A program made the position numbers and the translations under genes. A stretch of DNA of 64,000 bases. Source: Nelumbo lutea. Taxonomy: Eukaryota; Streptophyta; Magnoliopsida; Proteales; Nelumbonaceae. The first letter of the stretch is position 1. Every line of letters begins with the position of its first letter. This document shows positions 59,101 through 64,000 of the stretch, in pieces. The notes under the pieces are model-generated. The model was not told the DNA's origin. It did no database searches and saw only the letters and a program-made list of their open reading frames with translations. The stretch covers positions 44,672,222-44,736,221 of the forward strand of contig JAKGHH010000002.1 of NCBI GenBank assembly GCA_022828595.1, given 5' to 3'.

Positions 59101-62100
59101 GGATCTCGTCACAGGTCGGTTCACATGGAGAAAGCCCTGCTTTCCCTTGCGCCTTCCCTTGCGTGCAGACCCTATTGCAGAAACGGAATGGGTGATTTGT
59201 CCAAGAGACCACCCGAACTCTCCCTTGGGGTGATTTGTCCAAGAGACCACCCGAACTCTCCTCACTCTTTTCTTGACTGGAAAACTGAATACTTTATTTC
59301 ACCTTGTAGCTCCTTAAATAGGAGATTACAAAAGGAAATTCCTTGTTGGATTCAGCTAGGCTAGGGTAATCCAACTCAAACTAAATCTCCTAATGACCTA
59401 CTCAAACTAAAACTCCTAATGGTAACACAACTCTTACTTAAGAAAAATAAGATAAGGATAAGATAAGATAAGGGATAAGGGATAAGGTAAGCTGGCGGTG
59501 AGTTGGCAGGCAGAGCTGATGTGGTAAGATAAGTGTGGCCCCACCTTGATGAGTTGTCCTGTGGGCCCCGCCCTACTGCTGCTGCCGGGCGGCGCGCGCG
59601 TCTTGCGGTGCTGCTGCCGTGAGGTGCGTGCTGCTGCCTAGTGCTGCTGCCGTGCGGTGCGTGCTGCGTGTGGCCAGTCGGTGCGTGCAGCGCGCTGTCC
59701 GGCAGTGCGTGCTGCTGTGCGGCGCTGCTGGGCAGTGCGTGCTGCGCGCTGCCGGGCGGTGCGTGCTGCATGCTGCTGTGCGCGCTGCCTATGACTGCGC
59801 TGCAATGTGCTGCCCGGGCGGTGTGTCCATAACATTATCCACCCTTTCCAACCTTGTTTCTTGCAATAAAATCAAATCAATCTAATTCCCTCTAATGCAA
59901 TTCCTCCTTTAACTCCAATCTTCTCCTATTCTCCTCCAATGTTAGCTGCCTAAGAGCTTCTTTTTAGTTTAATTCCTTTATTTGATTTGAGAAAACTTCT
60001 TTTCTTACCTCCAGTCTTCCAAAAGTTTCTCTATGCCACTCTTTCAGCCTTTCCACCTCCCCTCAACTCTTTCATCCATTCACATAGCTATTAAACAAAG
60101 GGTGCATAACCCACATGGCCACATGTTCTTAAATCAGAAAGGAGATCGTCCATTTGTCAAATTTTACAGAGTTAATAAGATAAGGCAATGGTGCAAGATA
60201 AGCCTAGGCAATGCTTTACAACTTACCCCACTCCAAAGGTCCTCCCAATTGATGGTAGCAGTGAAGGAAACCTGGGTCCTCTATGTATTGAAGGAGTATT
60301 CAGGAATGAGGAAGGGAAAGTTATTGTTCTTTACTTGGGTCCTATTGAGTGGGTGATTCTTTGAGAGCTGAATAATGGCTGTTTTAAAGGGTATTCAAAA
60401 AGCAAAAGATTTGAACATCAAGAAGTTATCAATTCAGGGAGACTCAAAGCTAGCTATTAGATGGCTGCAAAAGGAAGAGGAGTGGAGTGGCTGATGCAAG
60501 GCATGGATGTTACTCTAAAATGGGTTAAAAGAGATGCTAATTCTTTCTTTGGCTAAACAAGGGGTGGGAAGGAATCAACTGCTTTGGGCATGGTTGTAAT
60601 ACTATATCCTTTTTAGGGAGAGCTAAGAGAGTTTGTCTCTCCCTTTATCTTAATTGTAATTATTTCTTTGATAATTAATGAATTATTGGTCTAGGAGGTC
60701 AGCAAATGCTTTATCTGACAACCTAGCAAAGCAAGGGGTGAATCGGGAGGTTTTGTTTTGGGCAGTGTTGTAAGTTGTTTTTGTTCAGGGGTCACCTTTC
60801 ACTTTAGTAGGTGACTGTTGTACTTCTGGTTTTTATCTAATGAAAGTTACTGTTTCCTATCAAAAAAATTAATGAATTATGTTACTGTTATTGATCAAAA
60901 AAAGATCATCCCAATCTATGGCAAACAAAAACCTACCAAACTTTAAGTAAATGGAGGTTTCTTGGAAATTATCTGTTGTTTATAGCTAGCAATACAAAGG
61001 AAACAGAAGTAACCATGGGAGAGAATATTTTCTCTCTAAACATGTGGCATTCTCTTCTCTTCTACTTCTTCTTCTCCTCTATCGCACTACTTATGTCTTT
61101 CCTTTTTTTTTCCTTTTTCTTGTTCTAAGTTTTCCAAGTGACTCCAAACAGAGTCATCCATCTGTTGACTTAATATCTTATAGAACCTAACCCATTAAAC
61201 CAAATAATTATACAGAAGTATCTTCAGTTGATTATATAATTTAACTATGCAGTAGAAGGACAAGTTCAAGCTGGGACTCCATTTTGAAGCATCCAATGGA
61301 GGGACATTTTGGCAGTTGGTACTTGGTACTTATGGTTCAATAAGTGATTGGATTTGGATGATTAATTGCTATCCCCAAACCCTGCCATCTTCCTCTTTGC
61401 AGATTCTTTGTACTTTAATAATGTGATTGTGTTCATGTTTGGTGTACAAATTGAATAGATTAAGTTTGGTATACTCAAAAGTGCATCCACATCCTTTGTA
61501 CCAAAAGAATGTTATCAATTGGGTAGGGATCAAAACATAACATAACATAAATTTGCATAGTGCTCATTAGTCAGAATAAAAGATATGGTTTAAGTTTTAT
61601 TTGAACATATGCAATATGGCAATAAATTGCCTAGAGATACATTTGCTGTTAATATGTTTTTGCTTAAAAAAATGTAAAAATTTTGGCATTGTTTTAGACT
61701 TAAACCATGTTTCAACAGTGACCATCCTTTTTATGAGCAACTGTGACCATCCGATATTCAATTAATAACATATTTTTTATTTTAACTTTCATCAAAATAT
61801 TTTAAAAAAAGAGATGCACTTTTACTAGTTCTAATTACTAAAGAAAAGGTATTACCAAAATTTTACATTTTAAGACTCCCATTTGCACAAAGGCTCAGAA
61901 AACAAAAACCTTAATATCCATTGATTCTACTATTCAATAACAGAACATGTAAATCACCAACCCAAAAAGAAAATTATGAATGTGAAAATTCCCCAAAGCC
62001 AAACACCATAGGGAAAAAATTAAAACCAAAAGGAAAGAAACAGAGAAGTGAGAAAAGAGAAGCTTATTGTCTTTCTTTTTCTTTATTTTTTCAGTTTCAC

Positions 62101-62702
62101 CAATCACCCTCCAAAACCCAAAACCTCAGCTAAATGATAAAACAGCAAAATCATCCATCAGTTTTTATCACCTAAAACTCAGAAAATCCTGAAAGTATAA
62201 ACCCACAAAAAGAAAATCCCAACAAAAAAAAAAAAAAACTGGAAACAAGAAAAGTTCAACAACTATTACTACAAAACCCGAAAATGGAGGAACTGAAGGA
62301 AATATAGAAAGCAAAGAGATTGATTGTCACCTCTCCAATATTGGGGCATTGTGCTTCTTCACAGACAGTGTTCAAATTCAACTTTGACAGCGAGTCCTTA
62401 ACCTCCTGAAACCTCTTTCCATGGGGTGCTCTCTGCCGCAACCACTCAGGCTTCTTCTCATTCGGATCTCTGCCAGTGTAAGGCCCCAACCCATTTCGGT
62501 AAGGCCCCTTGGATGAAATCCCATCAGACTCAAGCAATTTATAATGCAACGAAGAAGGTGAAGTACTAGAATCGGTCATCCTTGATGAATCTACGACTTC
62601 TGATCGAATTCTGGGCCAGCAATGGAAATCTAGGAACTTGGTTTTTGGACATGGAACAGAGATCAAAGAGGTAAAAGGCTTCGGAATGGATTGATGAATC
62701 AT
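33034..62702 (-). CDS. LIP1P: Plastidial lipoyl synthase, 7 exons over 29.7 kb
   Basis: Exons (high to low): 62702-62331, 54802-54639, 53462-53372, 53257-53100, 49894-49723, 47934-47824, 33117-33034. All six introns are GT-AG and the frame is kept, giving 383 aa. The radical SAM enzyme inserts two sulfurs into octanoyl groups on plastid pyruvate dehydrogenase E2 (EC 2.8.1.8). Auxiliary-cluster cysteines are C114, C119 and C125 (CX4CX5C); radical SAM cysteines are C145, C149 and C152 (CTRGCRFC); the C-terminal RSSYR serine motif is at 358-362. Residues 1 to about 50 are rich in Ser, with few acids, as in a transit peptide. Overall it is closer to the plastid than the mitochondrial paralogue as I remember them. 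Introns are 7528, 1176, 114, 3205, 1788 and 14706 bp and are packed with transposons. Confidence 0.93.
33830..34010 (-). mobile_element. Copia RNase H C-terminal remnant
   Basis: Minus-strand reading across stops gives 'KHIEVA.HIVREKL', '[12 protein letters not shown]' and a '.DIFIKILS' stretch, the end of the Ty1/copia RNase H. It probably belongs with the integrase-RT fragment at 34140-36300, with the rest of RT deleted. Purine-rich sequence below it (33590-33660) may be LTR. Confidence 0.6.
35388..35619. mobile_element. Non-autonomous hAT element, family D copy 2 (232 bp)
   Basis: Flanks gtggtgta (35380-35387) and gcggtgta (35620-35627) match at 7 of 8 bases. Ends are CAAGGTCTAAAATATCGACA and, reverse-complemented, CAAGGTTCAAAATTTCGATA. 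The interior holds several gatac/gtatc words. It is inserted in copia integrase sequence. Confidence 0.85.
35936..36116 (-). repeat. Tandem duplication inside the copia fragment
   Basis: 'aaacaatttggaaaggaaaagatgctctttta' to 'gacaagt' occurs at about 35936-36012 and again, slightly changed, at about 36036-36116. It covers the sequence after the integrase zinc motif, so the integrase is duplicated here and frame-shifted. Confidence 0.75.
36406..37333. mobile_element. Non-autonomous hAT element, family D copy 3 (928 bp)
   Basis: Perfect 8-bp flanks ctgatgac at 36398-36405 and 37334-37341. Ends are CAAGGATCAAAGTACTGGTATCG and, reverse-complemented, CAAGGTTTAAAATATCGATACG. It is much longer than copies 1 and 2. 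The interior includes a purine-rich tract (36585-36675) and a tRNA-promoter-like stretch near 37033-37105. No transposase. Confidence 0.85.
37718..38338. mobile_element. Non-autonomous hAT element, family A copy 2 (621 bp)
   Basis: Perfect 8-bp flanks ccttgaat at 37710-37717 and 38339-38346. Ends are CAGTGTTTTAAAAGGCGTGG and, reverse-complemented, CAATGTTTTAAAACGCTGAG. It is the reverse orientation of 21463-21993. It contains a roughly 140-nt almost pure purine tract (37882-38020), matching the pyrimidine tract of copy 1 once orientation is allowed for. Confidence 0.9.
38870..39425. mobile_element. Non-autonomous hAT element, family C copy 2 (556 bp)
   Basis: Flanks ggtggagt (38862-38869) and gatggagt (39426-39433) match at 7 of 8. 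The left end is CATGGTTTAAAATGTCCACA; the right end reverse-complemented is CTAGGTTTAAAATGTTGGTG. It aligns by eye with 15743-16485 and lies inside a LINE. Confidence 0.8.
39991..40671. other. LIP1P intron 6, AT-rich, nothing recognised
   Basis: No coding or repeat structure seen beyond short A/T runs. Confidence 0.4.
40677..42447. mobile_element. Solo LTR, family S copy 1 (1771 bp)
   Basis: 5-bp duplication gtatc at 40672-40676 and 42448-42452. It begins TATTAGACAATGAATGCCC (the expected TG has become TA) and ends CCCTATTCCAACA. No internal retrotransposon sequence or second LTR adjoins it, so it is a solo LTR left by recombination. It matches 55553-57374 along its length, for example 'tgtttctgtgta' and 'tttagaa.cttc.cagc.gttggatag'. 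Confidence 0.85.
42522..42569. repeat. 48-bp direct repeat, left copy
   Basis: Identical base for base to 46793-46840. The two copies flank the LTR retrotransposon 42570-46792. Normal retroviral-type integration gives 4-6 bp. Confidence 0.95.
42570..43984 (+). repeat. 5' LTR, truncated at its start
   Basis: Aligns with the 3' LTR from 'cacgtggcacc' on. TATA box tatataagg at 43221-43229. It holds about a dozen 30-bp repeats (43508-43895) built on 'ccaccagggagctcgtcacc'. The overlapping long open frames in that block are a by-product of the 30-bp period, not genes. Confidence 0.85.
43985..45178 (+). repeat. Internal region of the LTR element
   Basis: Starts with the primer-binding-like site. 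44400-44800 is a tangle of imperfect 'gtagctcggcacctggtcag' repeats. 44805-45000 has two related units around 'catgggcaaa.tca'. It ends in the polypurine tract. No protein domain is present. Confidence 0.8.
45179..46792 (+). repeat. 3' LTR (1614 bp)
   Basis: Complete, TGATGAGGGCATGTTTGGCC to ...GGTTACATCA. TATA box at 45987-45995. The 30-bp repeat block is at 46324-46690. It has an extra GC-rich 'gcggcctgcacgc' expansion at 45296-45400 relative to the 5' LTR. Confidence 0.88.
46793..46840. repeat. 48-bp direct repeat, right copy
   Basis: Perfect copy of 42522-42569, starting directly after the 3' LTR. Confidence 0.95.
46841..47823 (-). other. LIP1P intron 6, 5' part; nothing recognised
   Basis: Ordinary AT-rich intron sequence up to the exon 6 donor. 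Confidence 0.5.
47824..47934 (-). CDS. LIP1P: LIP1P exon 6
   Basis: Acceptor ttgcag, donor gtaaat. 37 codons, '[20 protein letters not shown]' to '[10 protein letters not shown]'. Its donor must span 14.7 kb to reach exon 7. Confidence 0.93.
48135..48857 (-). mobile_element. Non-autonomous hAT-like element, family B copy 2
   Basis: In LIP1P intron 5. Its reverse complement matches 18509-19341: 'gaagtgcaaggtgca', 'gcccaaggc.caag', 'acacctttctgaagcaag', 'tgatgtaaaacat', 'gaatgaacaacatta'. The left end is CAGTGATTTAGAATGCA. The flanks share only about 5 of 8 bases. Confidence 0.55.
49330..49610 (+). mobile_element. RTE-type LINE 3' fragment
   Basis: In LIP1P intron 5. The reading across frames gives '[20 protein letters not shown]' followed by a degraded 'PKLTW..' and 'NRMEW' region, the C-terminus of plant RTE-clade RT. 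It ends 'agatgatgatgatcc', the simple-repeat tail of that clade, not poly-A. Confidence 0.7.
49723..49894 (-). CDS. LIP1P: LIP1P exon 5
   Basis: Acceptor aatcag, donor gtgaca. Encodes '[20 protein letters not shown]' and '[13 protein letters not shown]' to '[10 protein letters not shown]'. Confidence 0.93.
50270..51200 (+). mobile_element. Copia RT fragment interrupted by a LINE
   Basis: In LIP1P intron 4. Before the LINE: '[10 protein letters not shown]' and '..[13 protein letters not shown]' (the YVDD box reads as YDIV, so it is damaged). After it: '[16 protein letters not shown]' and '[18 protein letters not shown]'. These are consecutive blocks of Ty1/copia RT; removing 50560-51037 and one repeat restores their order. 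Confidence 0.8.
50560..51037 (-). mobile_element. 5'-truncated LINE nested in copia, 20-bp TSD
   Basis: ttgaaaaacttaagcatttt at 50540-50559 and 51038-51057 is a perfect target duplication. The minus strand encodes RNase H with '[17 protein letters not shown]', '[12 protein letters not shown]' and '[14 protein letters not shown]', stop at 50679. The catalytic 'GDS' is GDF here. The tail is T-rich on the plus strand at 50556-50580. Confidence 0.92.
51240..52345 (-). mobile_element. 5'-truncated LINE: zf-RVT and RNase H
   Basis: In LIP1P intron 4. The minus strand carries zf-RVT near 52150-52080 ('[15 protein letters not shown]') and RNase H at 51849-51589 ('[20 protein letters not shown]', '[11 protein letters not shown]'). 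The C-terminus, at 51450-51360, reads 'TLAKKG'-like text. The 3' tail is at 51230-51250. Close in wording to the 10.3-14.5 kb element. No clear TSD. Confidence 0.75.
53100..53257 (-). CDS. LIP1P: LIP1P exon 4
   Basis: Acceptor ttgcag, donor gtaggt. Encodes '[19 protein letters not shown]' through '[10 protein letters not shown]' to 'RDPRA', ending two bases into the next Gly codon. Confidence 0.93.
53372..53462 (-). CDS. LIP1P: LIP1P exon 3
   Basis: Acceptor tttgcag, donor gtttat. Encodes '[20 protein letters not shown]' through 'STIEALK'. The first base completes the Gly codon started in exon 2. Confidence 0.92.
53794..54010 (-). mobile_element. RTE-type LINE 3' end insertion, 19-bp TSD
   Basis: acatgttatggaattcttc occurs perfectly at 53775-53793 and 54011-54029. 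The inserted 217 bp start (plus strand) 'atcatcatcatccatgcctt', the tail of the RTE family also seen at 49580-49610. It lies in LIP1P intron 2. Confidence 0.9.
54639..54802 (-). CDS. LIP1P: LIP1P exon 2: radical SAM CX3CX2C
   Basis: Acceptor ...gatag, donor gttggt. It begins with C125 ('CWNGGG') and contains '[20 protein letters not shown]'. It ends inside the Gly codon after 'AKAIASW' (phase 2). Confidence 0.93.
54950..55552 (-). mobile_element. LINE RNase H fragment with internal tandem duplication
   Basis: The minus strand reads '[17 protein letters not shown]' near 55520-55460 and, twice, a '.[18 protein letters not shown]' region. The repeat units are about 54990-55224 and 55225-55461, differing by a 2-base insertion and very few substitutions. 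A T-rich tail is at 54952-54962. The solo LTR at 55553 truncates its upstream side. Confidence 0.75.
54990..55461. repeat. Tandem duplication, 235-bp unit, two copies
   Basis: Each unit starts 'aaagaacaaatatgtaatgc' and ends 'aagttcaacagcc'. They are nearly identical, so the duplication is recent or an assembly product. Confidence 0.92.
55553..57374. mobile_element. Solo LTR, family S copy 2 (1822 bp)
   Basis: 5-bp duplication ataat at 55548-55552 and 57375-57379. It begins TGTTAGACAGTGTATGCCC and ends ...CCCTTCA. It contains a (TA)n run at about 56157-56182. Same family and orientation as 40677-42447. It lies in LIP1P intron 1. Confidence 0.82.
57690..57912 (+). mobile_element. Short 5'-truncated LINE 3' end
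   Basis: '[20 protein letters not shown]' can be read near 57747-57810, the last RNase H block, then a 3' UTR and an A10 tail ending about 57908. Confidence 0.65.
58296..58545 (+). mobile_element. LTR plus primer binding site remnant
   Basis: 58296-58530 runs TGTTAAGAGAG...TTCTAGCACA with a TATA-like 'gtataaat' at about 58381 and a pyrimidine-rich leader. 'tggtatcaga' at 58534 matches the PBS complementary to initiator tRNA-Met used by copia elements. No 3' LTR was found; the rest of the element is lost or unrecognised. Confidence 0.6.
59082..59832. mobile_element. Solo LTR with GC-rich half (751 bp)
   Basis: 5-bp duplication ttatc at 59077-59081 and 59833-59837. The ends TGTTATGG...CCATAACA are perfect 8-bp inverted repeats. 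The last 260 bases are GC-rich repeats of 'gcggtgcgtgctgc' in an otherwise AT-rich intron. 'gatttgtccaagagaccacccgaactctcc' occurs twice near 59191-59263. Open frames in the GC-rich part are low-complexity and not genes. Confidence 0.88.
59838..60237 (-). mobile_element. LINE fragment (endonuclease/RT linker)
   Basis: Minus strand: '[17 protein letters not shown]', '[19 protein letters not shown]' and, near 60150-60115, 'F.FKNMW', matching the linker before RT. It is decayed and truncated by the solo LTR. Confidence 0.6.
60238..60900 (+). mobile_element. 5'-truncated LINE, RNase H, with nested LINE
   Basis: Plus strand: '[20 protein letters not shown]' near 60289, '[12 protein letters not shown]' near 60507, then a 3' UTR. 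It resumes after the nested insertion and ends 'ttattgatcaaaaaaag' at about 60885-60901. Confidence 0.7.
60687..60866 (+). mobile_element. 180-bp LINE nested in a LINE, 14-bp TSD
   Basis: aattaatgaattat at 60673-60686 and 60867-60880. The insert holds only the last RNase H codons ('[20 protein letters not shown]' and a few more), a stop and a short 3' UTR ending 'cctatcaaaaaa'. Confidence 0.88.
60902..62330 (-). other. LIP1P intron 1, 5' part; nothing recognised
   Basis: AT-rich intron sequence down from the exon 1 donor. No repeat boundaries seen. Confidence 0.5.
62331..62702 (-). CDS. LIP1P: LIP1P exon 1: transit peptide and auxiliary Fe-S cysteines
   Basis: 124 codons from ATG 62702 to '[11 protein letters not shown]', donor gtgaca. 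It includes '[20 protein letters not shown]' and '[11 protein letters not shown]', both strongly conserved in lipoyl synthases. The upstream ATG choice leaves a normal-length N-terminal presequence. Confidence 0.93.
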
Positions 62703-62936
62703 TTTACCGACAAGAACAAAAATGAGGAGTAGAAATGGCGCCTAAGAGTGCTAGCGGGTAGGCTCTCAAATAAGAGAGGGAAAGGTGGTTCTATTTGTGG
62801 AACGTCGAACATGGAACTTTGGATTCTCCGCCCAGCGGCCCAGTCATCAGCCCTCGTTAGAGACCGGCAGGGACGTGCTACCAACAATACCAACGCAATC
62901 CAACATTCCACCACGGCCCTTCATTGCAAATAGGGC

Positions 62937-64000
62937 AAATTTCTTAAATTACCCCCAAAGTTTATAGAACTGTCGTCATCGGAAAAAAAATAAAATGTCA
63001 ATTTTGCCATTCACTGATTCTCAAATTTTCAAAATAAAACTCAACTGCTAAAAAAATTTTACCGCCACCGCGATCCTATTCCTAATGGTCGGATCTGAAG
63101 AGGAAAAATGTTGCCACTATAGTACGCATCTGGTGGCATTGAAGACGGATGTTGCTATATCCGTTGATTCCTCATTTTCTGATTGGCCATAAGAAGCAGA
63201 AATTCTAGAAACTTACATGGAAGAACTGGTCCTCTGTGTTCTCGAGTGCAGTTTTAGCCACATTAAAGCTCTTCATTTTTGCAATCGCTGCCTTTGTCTT
63301 CTCCAACTTCAAGAGCTCCAAACTGAACCCTGACGTGGAATCTCTTTCCAACAGCTCCTTGGGCTCTTTCCGTCGCTCATTTTTTTTGCAACCTTTGCTC
63401 CTGCAAGCCCTACTCGCCGTCACCATCAGCCACCTACCACCATACCCGAGTGTGGTGAATCTGATGCCTCCGCAGTTGGTTCAGTTGGTCCTATCGCTTC
63501 TCCATCTTCGCCTACATTTAACCTTGTAAAGTGTGTGACCGAGCAAAACTCAAGCCAGGATGCTGTTGTAGGTCTCGGAGGGATGAGCAGGGACGGGAAT
63601 CAGAGTTTGAGCTCGAAAGCGAAAGGGTGAAACCTTGGGAGGGAGAGAGGATTCACGAAATAGGAGTGGATGATCTAGAACTCACGCTTGGGAGTGGAAA
63701 AACTCGGAAACTTAGTGGGGGATACTGAAGATGTTAAAAACGAAAAGAAGAGCTTGTTCCATTGGTAGCCAGTTCACCACCCAATGTAATTGGATGTTGG
63801 TTTTGTTCGGCTAGGTGTTGGCAAGCACCAGAACCCTTGTGTTCGGCCATTGGTAGCCATTTCACTCAATATGTTCTGGGCTAAATGACAATGCCAGCGC
63901 TAGAACCCAGATTCAAGACCCATTGGAGGATAATCATCAACAGTCCTGGTTACCGAACAGATGGAATCCATCTCCATGTTTCAGGGAACTACTGACGGCT
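62937..64000 (+). other. Upstream region of LIP1P with an unassigned gene fragment
   Basis: A plus-strand segment at 63236-63529 begins with a hydrophobic stretch ('FIFAIAAFVF') and then 'LNPDVESLSNSSLGSFRRSF'. After frame changes, 63531-63728 ends with '[19 protein letters not shown]'; DLELTL (from 63672) has the form of an EAR-type repression motif. This may be a captured or decayed host gene fragment; I do not recognise the gene. The remaining sequence to 64000 shows nothing identifiable. Confidence 0.35.

Noticed and set aside
59619..59885. Cysteine-rich and His/Ala-rich open frames
   Set aside because: They come from a GC-rich simple repeat inside a solo LTR and are open in several frames because stop codons are rare there.
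17465..62990. Possible Mutator-like terminal repeats at 17465 and 62937 (gcaaatttcttaaa...)
   Set aside because: Only about 20 bases are alike, with no partner arm or 9-bp duplication visible; 45 kb apart with genes between.

Overview
The window is nuclear DNA of a flowering plant. It has GT-AG spliced genes, a plastid-targeted enzyme, AT-rich intergenic DNA, and LINE, copia, LTR, hAT, Mutator and Tourist-type elements. It looks like a eudicot, possibly an early-diverging one, but the sequence alone does not settle this. I see no prokaryotic features, CRISPR array, rRNA or convincing tRNA.

Two protein-coding genes look intact. RMD5 (+, 25215-26372, 385 aa, uninterrupted CDS) encodes the LisH-CTLH-CRA-RING subunit of the GID/CTLH ubiquitin ligase. 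LIP1P (-, 62702 down to 33034) encodes plastidial lipoyl synthase in seven exons that join in frame to 383 aa. Its introns total about 28.5 kb, including a 14.7-kb last intron that leaves the final 27 codons isolated at 33034-33117. The two genes converge, with about 6.7 kb between their stop codons. They have no evident functional link: one acts in cytosolic/nuclear protein degradation, the other in plastid lipoate synthesis.

Layout. 0-10 kb: overlapping decayed LINE fragments in both orientations, plus a 99-nt poly-C tract. 10.26-14.50 kb: an L1-type LINE with almost its whole ORF2, bounded by a 19-bp target-site duplication (TSD). 14.5-22 kb: hAT-type non-autonomous elements, a dynamin-related (DRP3-like) processed pseudogene and a 'tail-only' LINE insertion. 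22.6-24.8 kb: a 2.1-kb Mutator-like element containing a nested LINE. 25.2-26.6 kb: RMD5. 26.6-33 kb: mostly unassigned DNA with a Tourist-like MITE and a long hairpin. 33-62.7 kb: LIP1P. Its intron 6 holds copia pieces, a LINE broken by two hAT elements, two further hAT elements, a 1.8-kb solo LTR and a 4.2-kb two-LTR element. Introns 1-5 hold two more solo LTRs, RTE and L1 insertions, and a copia fragment broken by a LINE.

I found no undescribed enzymatic system. The unusual content is in the mobile DNA. At least three non-autonomous hAT families can be delimited to the base by 8-bp TSDs. One LTR retrotransposon is flanked by perfect 48-bp direct repeats and lacks the end of its 5' LTR, which points to capture by end-joining instead of integrase. 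Several LINE insertions are nested with intact TSDs. All boundaries come from reading the sequence by eye; no alignment or database search was run.
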